Positions 1 through 8,427 are shown, counted from the first letter of the stretch. The stretch is 64,000 bases of DNA from Phreatobacter oligotrophus (GCF_003046185.1 NZ_PZZL01000002.1:248001-312000); one strand, 5' to 3'. Translations and numbers: made by a program. The notes: generated by a model from the sequence alone, not told the origin.

Positions 1-1176
1 GTTGACCTTGCCGGCCAGTTCCTGGATCGAGGCGGCCGTGCCGTCGGCGGTGCTGACCGCCTCGGCGGCCATGGTGGCCGACCGGGCGACGCGGCCGGCG
101 ATCTCGCGGACGGATGCGGCCATTTCCTCGGCCGCGGCCGCGGCGGTCTGGATGTTCACCGAGCTCTGCTCCGAGGCGGCGGCGATGGTCGCGGTCCGGC
201 CGGAGGCCTCCTCCGCGGAGGCCGAGAGCCCCTCGGCGGAGGAGCGGAGCTGGGCGGCCGAGGCCGACACCGCCTCGACGATGCCGCCCACGGCAGCCTC
301 GAACTCGCTCGCCACCCGGGCCATCATCTCGCGCTGGGCTATTTCAGCCCGCGCTTTCTCGGCCTCCTGCGCGGCGCGCAGCGCGAGGTTGTCCTCGGCG
401 GACCGGCGGAAGACCTGGAGGGCATCGGCGAGCTGGCCGACCTCGTCCTTCTGCCCCACGGCGGGGATGGAGACAGCGAGGTCCCCTGCAGCGACGCTGC
501 GCATCGCGCCGGTCATGGCGAGGAGCGGTCGCACCACGCCCCAGATGACGACCCAGACTGCGAAGACGAGACCCACGAGGGCGCCGGCCGAGCCGACAAG
601 GCCGACCACCCAATAGGCCTCCCGGGCGGCGGCATCCATGGCCTGGCCCTGCTCGGTGAACTGCTTGAAGACCTCGGCCTCGACGCGGCGGATCGCCTCC
701 CGCATCTCGGCAACGACGGGCGCCGCCTCGAAGGCGATGCGTCCCGACTTCTCCAGGTCCCCGGCCTGGGCGCTGGTCCAGACCTGCTCGCGCGCCGCCT
801 GGTAGGTCGAAAGGCGGTCACGGATCTGGGCGATCTCGCGGGTGAATCGACCGGCCGTGTCGGCAGTCACGATTTCGCGCAGGCGCCGCTCGAAGCGGCC
901 CGCTTCGTCGACGGCCTGGTCATAGAAGCGACGACGCTCCTCCGCCGGCAGTTCCAGCGGGATGAACTCGACGGCCCGCGCATAGCTCAGCAGATTGGCG
1001 GTGCCGCGGCCGGCATGTTGCAGCATCTCGCTGGCCGCCCGGACGTTTTGCCCGCTGGTGCTGGTCACGGAGACGGCGGAGAGCCCCGCCGCGGCAACGA
1101 GGCCGATCACGACGATCAGGAAGGCGACGACCGATAGCAGCTTCGGGCCGATACCGAGATTGCGAAACAGGGCCAT
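1..1176 (-). CDS. Methyl-accepting chemotaxis protein, C-terminus cut by window edge
   Basis: Transmembrane chemoreceptor that signals to CheA/CheW. The visible 392 codons begin with a membrane segment (about residues 11-33), then a helical external domain of about 150 residues, a second membrane segment (about 187-210), a HAMP linker beginning at VVRPLLAM, and the start of the cytoplasmic signalling coiled coil (ASEQSSVNIQTAAAAAEEMA). The receptor tip lies outside the window. The start at 1176 is supported by GAGGAG about 8 nt upstream. The ligand cannot be inferred. It faces an AT-rich intergenic region that must hold its promoter. Confidence 0.93.
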   Translation of the reverse strand, partial: MALFRNLGIGPKLLSVVAFLIVVIGLVAAAGLSAVSVTSTSGQNVRAASEMLQHAGRGTANLLSYARAVEFIPLELPAEERRRFYDQAVDEAGRFERRLREIVTADTAGRFTREIAQIRDRLSTYQAAREQVWTSAQAGDLEKSGRIAFEAAPVVAEMREAIRRVEAEVFKQFTEQGQAMDAAAREAYWVVGLVGSAGALVGLVFAVWVVIWGVVRPLLAMTGAMRSVAAGDLAVSIPAVGQKDEVGQLADALQVFRRSAEDNLALRAAQEAEKARAEIAQREMMARVASEFEAAVGGIVEAVSASAAQLRSSAEGLSASAEEASGRTATIAAASEQSSVNIQTAAAAAEEMAASVREIAGRVARSATMAAEAVSTADGTAASIQELAGKVN

Positions 1177-1270
1177 AGCGAGTTCTCCTCGCCATCCCTT
1201 CTGTCTTTGATCCTTTAAAAACCAATTAACATTGAAACATTCCCTGACATTCCGTCAGCAACCGTCGTAT

Positions 1271-1298
1271 TTGACATTCATCTATACAATGTCATAAT
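1271..1298 (+). promoter_or_regulatory. Candidate sigma70-type promoter with internal operator-like palindrome
   Basis: TTGACA at 1271-1276 is followed after 16 nt by CATAAT at 1293-1298, a near-consensus pair. A perfect 7-bp inverted repeat, TGACATT (1272-1278) and AATGTCA (1288-1294), spans the spacer, so a repressor could bind across the promoter. It points right, away from the chemoreceptor gene, where no plus-strand protein gene begins. Confidence 0.5.
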
Positions 1299-1304
1299 GC
1301 GAGA

Positions 1305-1536
1305 TAAACATTATATTTGGAACGATTTCAAACTCTTATTTCTTTTAATCGATTCATATTGGGATGCACGATTGAGACATACATCGTCATAAAGCAGCCT
1401 ACTGAAACGTCCTCGGGGTTATATTCCCTTACGGAACAACCATACCGCGAGGCGGCATCGCCCTGTTGTTTTCACAGAAACTATTGCACATTCCGATGCG
1501 GAAACGCCCGGCTGCTTCCGCAACCGGGCGTTTGTC
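1305..1536 (+). ncRNA. Candidate small RNA
   Basis: Inferred only from a good promoter at 1271-1298 and a perfect 10-bp hairpin followed by TTTGTCTT at 1502-1540, with no convincing protein in between. A short plus-strand open frame crosses the region but continues through the hairpin into the antisense of the MFS gene and looks spurious. No known RNA family was recognised. The hairpin might instead only terminate the leftward MFS gene. Confidence 0.3.
1502..1533. terminator. Terminator-like hairpin
   Basis: Perfect 10-bp stem: AAACGCCCGG (1502-1511) and CCGGGCGTTT (1524-1533), with a 12-nt loop. The plus strand continues TTTGTCTTG and the minus strand continues TTTCCG, so it could act in either direction. 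It lies about 45 nt past the stop of the leftward MFS gene. A second perfect GC hairpin sits at 1549-1570. Confidence 0.6.
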
Positions 1537-1578
1537 TTGAGGCCGTTTCCGCCGCGCCGGGGCGCGGCGGGTGCATCC

Positions 1579-3294
1579 TCACCGGGCGTCGGCGAAGATG
1601 TCCTTGTCCTTATTCTCGGGCACGAAGATCGCGCCGATCACGACGGTCACCATGGCGATGACGATCGGGTACCAGAGGCCGTAATAGATGTCGCCGGTCT
1701 GCGCGATCATCGCGAAGGACGTGGCGGGCATCAGGCCGCCGAACCAGCCGTTGCCGATGTGATAGGGCAGCGACATGCCGGTGTAGCGGATGCGGGTCGG
1801 GAAGAGTTCCACCAGCGCCGCGGCGATCGGGCCGTACACCATGGTGACGAGCACCACGAGGTAGGTCAGCACGAGGACCAGCGGGAAGACCTGCGCGTTG
1901 AACAGGTCGAAGAAGTGATTCATCTTCACCGTGGTCGGGTTCGGCGCGCCGGGCGGCGGGTAGCCGCCGGCGGCAAGGGCCGCATTCACCGCGCGGGTGA
2001 ACTCGGCCGGCACCGTGCGGACCTGATCACCCGTCAGCTTCGACATGTCGTAGGCCGCGACCTCGGTCGTGCCGACGCGGATCTTGGTGATCGCGCCCTT
2101 CGGAGCCTCCTCGACGGAGTAGTTCACCGAGGAGCGGGCGAGCAGCGCCTTGGCGATGTCGCAGGACGAGGTGAAGCGCGCCGTACCGGTCGGATTGAAC
2201 TGGAACGAGCACTGCTCCTTGTCGGCGATGACCGTGACCTTGGTCCGCTCATGCGCGGCGTGGAGGGCGGGGTTCGCCGTCGCCGTGATGAACTTGAAGA
2301 CCGGGAAGTAGGTCACCGCAGCGAGCACGCAGCCGGCGAGGATGATCGGCTTGCGGCCGATCCTGTCCGACAGCGAACCGAAGATGATGAAGCCACCGGT
2401 GCCGAGGAGCAGAGACCAGGCGATGAGCACGTTCGCCGTGTACATGTCGACGCGCAGGATGCTCTGCAGGAAGAACAACGCATAGAACTGGCCGGTGTAC
2501 CAGACGACCGCCTGGCCGGCGACGAGGCCGAGCAGGGCGATGACGGCGAACTTGGCGTTCTTCCACTGGCCGAAGGCCTCGGAGAGCGGCGCCTTCGAGC
2601 CGGTGCCTTCCGCCTTCATCTTCGCGAAAGCCGGGCTCTCCTCCATCTGCAGGCGGATGTAGAGCGAGATGCCGAGCAGGAAGATCGAGAGCAGGAAGGG
2701 GATGCGCCAGCCCCAGGCGGCAAAGGCGGCCTCACCGGTCCAGGAGCGGACCGCGAGGATGACCATCAGCGACAGCAGCAGGCCGAGCGTCGCGGTGGTC
2801 TGGATCCACGAGGTGTAGAAGCCGCGGCGATGGTTGGGCGCGTGCTCGGCCACATAGACGACGGCACCACCATACTCGCCGCCCAGCGCCAGGCCCTGGA
2901 GCATGCGCAGGATGATGAGGATGACCGGGGCGATCCAGCCGATCGTCTCGTAGCTCGGCAGCAGGCCGACCACGAAGGTCGAGATGCCCATGATCAGGAT
3001 GGTCATCAGGAAGGTGTACTTGCGGCCGACCATGTCGCCGAGGCGGCCGAAAAACAGCGCACCGAAGGGGCGGACAAGGAAGCCGGCGGCGAAGGCCAGC
3101 AGCGCGAAGACGTTGCGCGTGGCTTCCGGGAAGGCCGAGAAGAACTGGGCGCCAATGATGGCGGCCAGCGAGCCGTAGAGATAGAAGTCGTACCATTCGA
3201 AGATGGTGCCGGCCGAGGAGGCCAGGATGACCTTCTTCTCTTCCCGCGTCATCGGACGCGTTCGTTCATCCACCGTCGGTGTTGCTGTCGTCAT
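1579..3294 (-). CDS. MFS transporter, metabolite:H+ symporter (MHS) type, with large loop insertion
   Basis: Inner-membrane secondary transporter of the MHS branch (relatives carry proline/betaine, shikimate, citrate or alpha-ketoglutarate). The conserved start of TM1 (ASSAGTIFEWYDFYLYGSLA) and the two Major Facilitator loops GRLGDMVGRKY and SDRIGRKP are present. At 571 residues it is about 120 longer than usual. The excess lies at about residues 337-455, before the last helices, and contains two Cys; it is probably a periplasmic domain. The start at 3294 has GGGGAAA upstream; Met-15 is an alternative. The substrate is unknown. Confidence 0.9.
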   Translation of the reverse strand: MTTATPTVDERTRPMTREEKKVILASSAGTIFEWYDFYLYGSLAAIIGAQFFSAFPEATRNVFALLAFAAGFLVRPFGALFFGRLGDMVGRKYTFLMTILIMGISTFVVGLLPSYETIGWIAPVILIILRMLQGLALGGEYGGAVVYVAEHAPNHRRGFYTSWIQTTATLGLLLSLMVILAVRSWTGEAAFAAWGWRIPFLLSIFLLGISLYIRLQMEESPAFAKMKAEGTGSKAPLSEAFGQWKNAKFAVIALLGLVAGQAVVWYTGQFYALFFLQSILRVDMYTANVLIAWSLLLGTGGFIIFGSLSDRIGRKPIILAGCVLAAVTYFPVFKFITATANPALHAAHERTKVTVIADKEQCSFQFNPTGTARFTSSCDIAKALLARSSVNYSVEEAPKGAITKIRVGTTEVAAYDMSKLTGDQVRTVPAEFTRAVNAALAAGGYPPPGAPNPTTVKMNHFFDLFNAQVFPLVLVLTYLVVLVTMVYGPIAAALVELFPTRIRYTGMSLPYHIGNGWFGGLMPATSFAMIAQTGDIYYGLWYPIVIAMVTVVIGAIFVPENKDKDIFADAR

Positions 3295-3611
3295 GGCAAT
3301 TTCCCCACTAGGCGGGCGTTAGGCCCTGCAGACAGACAGCTAACCTAAGCAGTATCCCCTACAACCCGAGGCCGTTTAGACTTTGGTAGGGAATGGCGGG
3401 GCCGCGCCATGGTGCGCCGCGGGAAGACATTGGAATCGTTCCCTCCCCCGCTCTGCGACGCGATGTCGGAGGCCTGCGTCCCAAAGCCGCAGGTATGCCG
3501 ATACGCGCAATCTCAATCGGTTTTGGGCTCGGCTGGTGCCACGCCAGCCCGAAACGACAACGCCCGACCGCGGGGGCGGCCGGGCGTCGACAAGCGATGG
3601 TGGATGGCCGA
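3295..3611. other. Intergenic region upstream of the MFS gene
   Basis: This gap of about 317 bp lies between two leftward genes. It should contain the MFS promoter and holds the terminator of the small secreted protein gene. Short open frames here show no family features. Confidence 0.6.
3561..3586 (-). terminator. Terminator hairpin of the small secreted protein gene
   Basis: An 11-bp GC-rich stem (3561-3571 with 3576-3586, one mismatch that becomes G-U in RNA) with a 4-nt loop. On the minus strand it is followed by TTGTCGTTT. It lies about 25 nt past the stop of the gene at 3612-3905. Confidence 0.7.
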
Positions 3612-3905
3612 TCAGCGGGCCGGGGTGCAGCGGCGCGGCGGCATGATGGCGTTGTTGCCGACCGGGCCGTCGAAGCCCGGGCCGCCCAGGCGCAGGAAGT
3701 CGCCGGTGCAGCCGAAGCGGCGCATGATGTCATAGCCGACGAGGACGCTGGCGACGCCGATGATGCCGATGGTCGACCACTTGGCGGCGGCGCTGGTGCC
3801 GGCGACGATGACCTTCGGCTTGGCCTGGGCGGCCGGGGCAGCGGCGACGACGGCGGAGAGCGACAGGGCGAGCGCGACGGCGGCGCCCTTCAGGGTGATA
3901 CGCAT
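3612..3905 (-). CDS. Small secreted or membrane-attached hypothetical protein
   Basis: A 97-residue protein. Residues 1-25 form a signal peptide (MRITLKGAAVALALSLSAVV then an APAAQA-like cleavage site). The mature part has one hydrophobic helix (STIGIIGVASVLVGYDIM), two Cys and a Pro/Arg C-terminus. The start at 3905 has AGGGGAAG 6 nt upstream; an in-frame upstream ATG at 3971 would bury the signal peptide and is less likely. No function is recognised. It is monocistronic with its own terminator. Confidence 0.7.
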   Translation of the reverse strand: MRITLKGAAVALALSLSAVVAAAPAAQAKPKVIVAGTSAAAKWSTIGIIGVASVLVGYDIMRRFGCTGDFLRLGGPGFDGPVGNNAIMPPRRCTPAR

Positions 3906-4054
3906 GGAACTTCCCCTCGATACGCGGAACAGGCCGGCGGTCCTTGCCGGTCCGGCCATCGGTGAAGCCACCGACAGCGCGGTCTTACCAAGAGGTTAAG
4001 CCTGCGTCACAGGGCGGGACGGGAATGTTTGACGTAACGTTAATGCCGCCGTGA

Positions 4055-4315
4055 TCAGCCCGGATCGAGCGGCGTCGTGCCGGAGGGCGAGCCGTCGGCG
4101 GCCAGGGTGATCTTCTGCACCCGCGCCTCGGCGTCGCGCAGCAGCGCCTCGCAGCGCTTCTTCAGCGCCTCGCCGCGCTCGTAGATGGCGATCGATTCCT
4201 CGAGGGCCACGTCGCCCCGCTCCAGCCGCGTGACGATGGCCTCCAGCTCGCCCAGCGCCTTCTCGAAAGAGAGGCCGGCGACGTCGGCATGGGAGGCGGC
4301 GCTGGTGTCGCTCAT
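4055..4315 (-). CDS. xseB: Exodeoxyribonuclease VII small subunit
   Basis: The small subunit of ExoVII, which binds several-fold to XseA and helps it degrade single-stranded DNA. It is 86 residues, normal for XseB, with the hallmark [20 protein letters not shown] followed by [19 protein letters not shown], a two-helix hairpin. It lies 30 nt downstream of the deacetylase gene on the same strand and is probably co-transcribed. The xseA partner is not in the window. In many Hyphomicrobiales this gene sits beside dxs; here dxs is 6 kb away on the opposite strand. Confidence 0.95.
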   Translation of the reverse strand: MSDTSAASHADVAGLSFEKALGELEAIVTRLERGDVALEESIAIYERGEALKKRCEALLRDAEARVQKITLAADGSPSGTTPLDPG

Positions 4316-4345
4316 GGCGGAACTCTCGCGGTGGGAATCGGTCGG

Positions 4346-5275
4346 TCAGCCGCGCATCAATGCCATGACATGGGCGCCGACGGAACGGCCGAGGCCTTCG
4401 AGGTCATAGCCGCCCTCCAGCAGCGAGACGACGCGGCCGCCGCAGGACTCGTCGGCCACCTCCATCATCCGCTTGGTCGCCCAGGCGAAATCGGCCTCGT
4501 TGAGGTTGATGTTTGCGAGCGGGTCGCGCTCGTGGGCGTCGAAGCCCGCGGAGATGATGACGAGGTCCGGCCGGAAGGCGCGCATGCGCGGCAGGATCAC
4601 CGTGTCCATGGCCTCGCGGAACTCGTCGCCGCCATCGCCGGCGCGCAGCGGCGCATTGACGATCTGGTTGTGGGCGCCGGTCTCGCTCGGCGCGCCCGTG
4701 CCGGGATAGAGCGGCATTTCGTGGGTCGACAGGTACATGACCGAGGCGTCGGACCAGAAGACGTCCTGCGTGCCGTTGCCGTGGTGGACGTCGAAATCCA
4801 TGATCGCGACGCGCTCGGCGCCGTGCCGCGCCTGGGCGTGGCGGGCGGCGATGGCGGCATTGTTGAACAGGCAGAAGCCCATGGCGGTCGCCGTCTCGGC
4901 GTGATGGCCGGGCGGGCGGGTCGCGACGAAGGCGTTGCTGACCTTGCCGGCCATGACCTCGTCCACCGCGAAGATGCCGCCTCCGGCCGAGCGCAGCGCC
5001 GCCTCGTAGGAGCCGGGCGACAGCGTCGTGTCGCCATCGACGTGGACCAGGCCGACGAAGGGCGTGGCATTCTGCAGCTTGTCGACGAATTCCGGCGGAT
5101 GGACGCGGATGATGGCCTCCACCGGGGCCTCGGGCGCCTCGTCGCGGGCGAGATCCGCGAAGCGCTCGTGCTCCAGCACGTGGGTGATCATCCTGAGGCG
5201 GTCGGCACGCTCGGGATGGCCGAAGGGCGTCTGGTGCTCGAGGCACTTGGCGTGGGAGATGACGAGTGTGGTCAC
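4346..5275 (-). CDS. Histone deacetylase family protein (AcuC / acetylpolyamine amidohydrolase-like)
   Basis: A zinc-dependent deacetylase of the class II HDAC fold, acting on acetyl-lysine or acetylated small molecules. The 309 residues contain RPPGHHAE (catalytic His pair), DFDVHHGNGTQ (zinc Asp/His), AGFDAHERDP (second zinc Asp) and the C-terminal LEGGYDLE loop. The frame stays open to an ATG at 5449, but the family begins at the GTG at 5275 (VTTLVISHAKC), which has GAGGGG upstream. The true substrate is unknown. It is followed by xseB. Confidence 0.92.
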   Translation of the reverse strand: MTTLVISHAKCLEHQTPFGHPERADRLRMITHVLEHERFADLARDEAPEAPVEAIIRVHPPEFVDKLQNATPFVGLVHVDGDTTLSPGSYEAALRSAGGGIFAVDEVMAGKVSNAFVATRPPGHHAETATAMGFCLFNNAAIAARHAQARHGAERVAIMDFDVHHGNGTQDVFWSDASVMYLSTHEMPLYPGTGAPSETGAHNQIVNAPLRAGDGGDEFREAMDTVILPRMRAFRPDLVIISAGFDAHERDPLANINLNEADFAWATKRMMEVADESCGGRVVSLLEGGYDLEGLGRSVGAHVMALMRG

Positions 5276-5494
5276 AGCGGCCGGCCCCTCGATGCACTGG
5301 CGGGAAGCCGGCCCGCGCCGGGGCCGCTCCGCGGGCAATGATGGAACCACGGCGCGGCCGGTGCAACCAATTGCGCCCACGCAATCGTGATGGGAGGCGC
5401 TGCGTTGCAGCGTGGAGCGGCGAGGATCATGCGTTTCCCCCTGGGTCACCTTGTGTCAGGCTGATGACGTTCGGCCCATTGCTCGGGGTTTTTC

Positions 5495-6313
5495 ATGATC
5501 CGTGCATTGATCCTCGTCGTGTCGCTGCTCGGTGCGGTGGCCTTTCCCGCCTTCGCCCAGAACCGCGCGGCGGTGACGGAAGTGGATGTACAGATCGTCC
5601 TGGCGGTCGACATTTCCTATTCGATGGACCCGGAGGAACAGCGCCTCCAGCGCGAGGGCTACATCAAGGCCATCACCTCGCAGGAGGTGATCGACGCCAT
5701 CCGCAAGGGGCTCATCGGCAAGATCGCCATCGCCTATCTCGAATGGGCTGGCCATCACGAGCGGCAGGTGGTCATCGACTGGCGCATCATCGACGGACCG
5801 GAGAGCGCCCGCGCCTTCGCCGCCGAGCTGGAAGCCAAGCCCTACCGGCGGGCCTTCCGCACCTCGATCTCCGGCGGCATCGAGGCGAGCGCCGAGCTGA
5901 TCCAGAAATCCGGCATCCGCGCCATGCGCCGGGTCATCGACGTGTCGGGCGACGGCTCCAACAACAGCGGCCCCCACGTGGAAATCGCCCGCGACGACGC
6001 CCTCGCCAAGGGCATCGTCATCAACGGCCTGCCCATCCTCATGCCGCGCGCCAACCAGCGCTTCGTCGATATTCCTAATCTCGACGTCTACTATCAGGAC
6101 TGCGTGGTCGGCGGGCCGGGCTCCTTCATGATCCCGATCACCACGCCCGAGGAATTCGTCACCGCGACGCGGCGCAAGCTGATCCTCGAGGTCGCCGGCA
6201 TCACGCCGGTCTGGCCGCTGCCCGACATGCCCGGCATCGTCCCGGCCCAGAACCAGAAGGCCGATTGCCTTGCCGGCGAGCGGCTGTGGCGGGAGCGCTG
6301 GGAGCGCAACTGA
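5495..6313 (+). CDS. DUF1194 (VWA-like) secreted protein
   Basis: A 272-residue exported protein of the DUF1194 family. It has a signal peptide (about residues 1-22, ending AFAQ) and a von Willebrand A-like fold with a MIDAS-type metal motif, VLAVDISYSMD. The segment RRVIDVSGDGSNNSG is the second characteristic motif. Members are common in alphaproteobacteria but their role is unknown; VWA domains usually mediate protein binding. It is divergent from the deacetylase, with 219 bp between. Confidence 0.88.
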   Translation: MIRALILVVSLLGAVAFPAFAQNRAAVTEVDVQIVLAVDISYSMDPEEQRLQREGYIKAITSQEVIDAIRKGLIGKIAIAYLEWAGHHERQVVIDWRIIDGPESARAFAAELEAKPYRRAFRTSISGGIEASAELIQKSGIRAMRRVIDVSGDGSNNSGPHVEIARDDALAKGIVINGLPILMPRANQRFVDIPNLDVYYQDCVVGGPGSFMIPITTPEEFVTATRRKLILEVAGITPVWPLPDMPGIVPAQNQKADCLAGERLWRERWERN

Positions 6314-6320
6314 CCGGCGA

Positions 6321-7298
6321 TCAGGCCGGGCGCGGCACGATCCGGACGCTGGTGCCCCAGGGATCGCTCGTCTCGATGCCGCCCGGCACGGAGATGACGC
6401 TGGCGCCACCCGTGGCGAGCTTGTCGCGCCGCGCCTCCAGAAGCTCGGCGCTCGCCGCTTCGAGCGAGAACCAGCCGAGGCCGGTCGCCGCGCGGTCGCG
6501 CGGGCCGGCGCCGCGGCTCTGCCAGACGTTCAGGCCGAGATGGTGATGGTAGCGCCCGGCCGACATGAAGGCCGCGCCCGGCCGCTGGCGGGTCATGTCG
6601 AGGCCAACGAGCCCGCCATAGAAGGCGGCGGCGCGGTCGGTGTCGCCGACCCTGAGGTGGACATGGCCGATGCGCAGGCCTGATGGCGCGGCGGCATAAT
6701 CGGGGACGCGGATATTGGTGAGCGAGACGAGGTCGTCGATGTCGAGATGCTCGGTGGTCATGGTGACCGCCGCGCCGTCCCAGCGCCAGCGCTCCGGCGG
6801 GCGGTCGGCATAGACCTCGATGCCGTTGCCCTCGGGATCGTCGAGATAGACCGCCTCGCTGACGTGATGGTCGGCAAAGCCGGTGAGGCGCACGCGGTTC
6901 GCGGCGACATGGACCAGCCAGCGGGCGAGGTCCTTGCGCGTCGGCATGAGGAAGGCGGTGTGGTAGAGGCCGGCCGAGCCTTGCGCCTCGAAGGGCGCGG
7001 CAGGGCGATGGACAAGGTGCAGAAGGGCTGTGCCATCGACGCCGAGCGATGCGCCATCCGCCCGGCGCTCCAGCACCGCGAGACCGATGACATCGCGGTA
7101 GAAGGCGGCGACACGATCCAGGTCGCGGACGACCAGGCTGACCGCGCCGATGCGCAACGGCGTCGCATGGGCGACCACGACCGGCGCCGTGCCGGCGGGC
7201 ATAGCGCCCTCGGCGCGCAGCGCGGCGGCCGTGGCAACGGCGATGCTTGCGGCACCGGTGAGTTCGATGATGCGACGACGCGTGATGGCAATGGTCAT
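6321..7298 (-). CDS. VOC family (glyoxalase / extradiol dioxygenase-like) protein with Tat-like N-terminus
   Basis: A two-module vicinal oxygen chelate protein, like CatE-type ring-cleavage dioxygenases. Module 1 (about residues 50-155) starts IGAVSLVVRDLDRVAAFYRD; module 2 (about 205-320) starts IGHVHLRVGDTDRAAAFYGG and has HHHLGLNVW. Candidate metal ligands are His in HVHL, His in HHHLG and Glu in the final strand. The start at 7298 has AGGGGGG upstream. The N-terminus has TRRRIIEL followed by a small hydrophobic stretch, resembling a Tat signal, which is unusual for this normally cytosolic fold. Substrate unknown. Confidence 0.85.
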   Translation of the reverse strand: MTIAITRRRIIELTGAASIAVATAAALRAEGAMPAGTAPVVVAHATPLRIGAVSLVVRDLDRVAAFYRDVIGLAVLERRADGASLGVDGTALLHLVHRPAAPFEAQGSAGLYHTAFLMPTRKDLARWLVHVAANRVRLTGFADHHVSEAVYLDDPEGNGIEVYADRPPERWRWDGAAVTMTTEHLDIDDLVSLTNIRVPDYAAAPSGLRIGHVHLRVGDTDRAAAFYGGLVGLDMTRQRPGAAFMSAGRYHHHLGLNVWQSRGAGPRDRAATGLGWFSLEAASAELLEARRDKLATGGASVISVPGGIETSDPWGTSVRIVPRPA

Positions 7299-7492
7299 GG
7301 CAGGCCCCCCTGTTGCTCGCCTCATGCCACGGCCGGGGCGCCACTGGTGTTCACGTCGCTGCGCTGCACCATCACATTCGGGCGAGCAGGGCGCCGGACG
7401 TTCCACCCGGCGCCGACCTGTCCCGCGTGCCGTCCTCTTGCATCCCCGGGCACTTCGGGCTCATCTGCGCGCCGTTCCCTACGGAGGATGAC

Positions 7493-8281
7493 ATGGATTT
7501 CGGCCTGTCCGACAAGAAAGCCCTCGTTCTGGCCTCGAGCCGCGGTCTCGGACTCGGCATTGCTGAAGCGCTCGCCGCCGAAGGCGTGACCGTGATGCTG
7601 GTCGGCCGCACCGCCGATCGCATCAAGGCCAATGCCGAGGCGATCACCGCGCGCGGCAAGGGCAAAGCCTATGGCATGGCCGCGGACCTCGGCGCCGAGG
7701 GCGCGGTGGAGGAGATCGTGGCGCTCGCCGAGAAGACGCTGGGGCGCATCGACATCCTCGTGAACAATACCGGCGGCCCGCCCGCCAAGCCCGCCACGGA
7801 AGTCGCGGGTGACGAATGGGCGAAGTACTTCAAGACCATGGTGGAGCCGGTCTTCCAGATCACCGCCAAGGTCCTGCCGGGCATGCGCGCCCGCAAGTGG
7901 GGCCGCATCCTCACGGTCGCCTCCTCCGGCGTCGAGAACCCGATTCCGAACCTCGCCCTGTCGAACGCCCTGCGCTCGACCATCGTCGGCTGGTCGAAGA
8001 CCCTGTCGACCGAGGTCGCAAAGGACAATGTGACCGTCAACATGATCCTGCCAGGCCGCATCGCCACCGACCGCATCCGCGAGCTCGACGAGGCCAATGC
8101 CAAGCGCTCCGGCAAGTCGATGGAGGACATCCAGTCCGCCTCGATCGCCACGATCCCGGCCGGGCGCCTCGGCACGGCCGCCGAGTTCGGCGCGACCGCC
8201 GCGTTCCTCTGCTCGGAGCAGGCCGGCTACATCACCGGCTCGAAGATCCGCGTCGACGGCGGCGCGACGAAGAACGTCTGA
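7493..8281 (+). CDS. SDR family oxidoreductase with atypical active site
   Basis: A 262-residue short-chain dehydrogenase-like protein. The Rossmann motif reads ASSRGLGLG rather than TGxxxGxG, and NNTGG replaces NNAG. At the position of the catalytic YxxxK it has LALSNALRST, lacking both Tyr and Lys. These departures match the BKR-like SDR subgroup, which is known to lack the canonical tetrad. The start at 7493 has GGAGG 5 nt upstream. It may be non-catalytic or use other chemistry. It is divergent from the VOC gene. Confidence 0.88.
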   Translation: MDFGLSDKKALVLASSRGLGLGIAEALAAEGVTVMLVGRTADRIKANAEAITARGKGKAYGMAADLGAEGAVEEIVALAEKTLGRIDILVNNTGGPPAKPATEVAGDEWAKYFKTMVEPVFQITAKVLPGMRARKWGRILTVASSGVENPIPNLALSNALRSTIVGWSKTLSTEVAKDNVTVNMILPGRIATDRIRELDEANAKRSGKSMEDIQSASIATIPAGRLGTAAEFGATAAFLCSEQAGYITGSKIRVDGGATKNV

Positions 8282-8343
8282 GGATGGGAGCGGGCGGCCT
8301 TCGAATTGGGCTGCCCTCATTCCCGCTCCCCGGCATGCTAGCC

Positions 8344-8375
8344 TTCGCTGCGGGGGCTTCACCCCCCGCGGCGAA
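8344..8375 (+). terminator. Hairpin downstream of the SDR gene
   Basis: A strong stem of about 13 bp with one mismatch (TTCGC/GCGAA outer, GCGGGGG/CCCCCGC inner) and a 5-nt loop, 60 nt past the SDR stop. There is no clear T-run, so termination is plausible but not certain. Confidence 0.4.
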
Positions 8376-8427
8376 TGCCCCCCTAGCCAGCCTTTGCGGT
8401 TAAACTTACGACCGGGACGGCCCACCA

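Larger units (their letters stand above)
1177..1578. other. AT-rich intergenic region, about 400 bp
   Basis: No protein gene is supported here. Positions about 1200-1490 are strikingly AT-rich compared with the surrounding GC-rich DNA. The stretch contains a sigma70-like promoter on the plus strand, short inverted repeats (CTGAC/GTCAG at 1244-1258; TGACATT/AATGTCA at 1272-1294) and a terminator-like hairpin at 1502-1533. It also must carry the promoter of the leftward chemoreceptor gene. Confidence 0.7.

Noticed and set aside
1317-1661. 114-codon plus-strand open frame in the AT-rich gap
   Set aside because: It reads through the terminator hairpin into the antisense of the MFS gene and ends in an Arg-rich shadow translation.
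1537-3348. 603-codon open frame antisense to the MFS gene
   Set aside because: Its Arg/Gly/Asp/Glu-rich translation has no family features; it mirrors the codon bias of the real gene on the other strand in GC-rich DNA.
5276-5449. 58-residue N-terminal extension of the HDAC-like protein
   Set aside because: Arg/Pro/Ser-rich, not part of the family; GTG at 5275 has a better ribosome site and gives the usual length.
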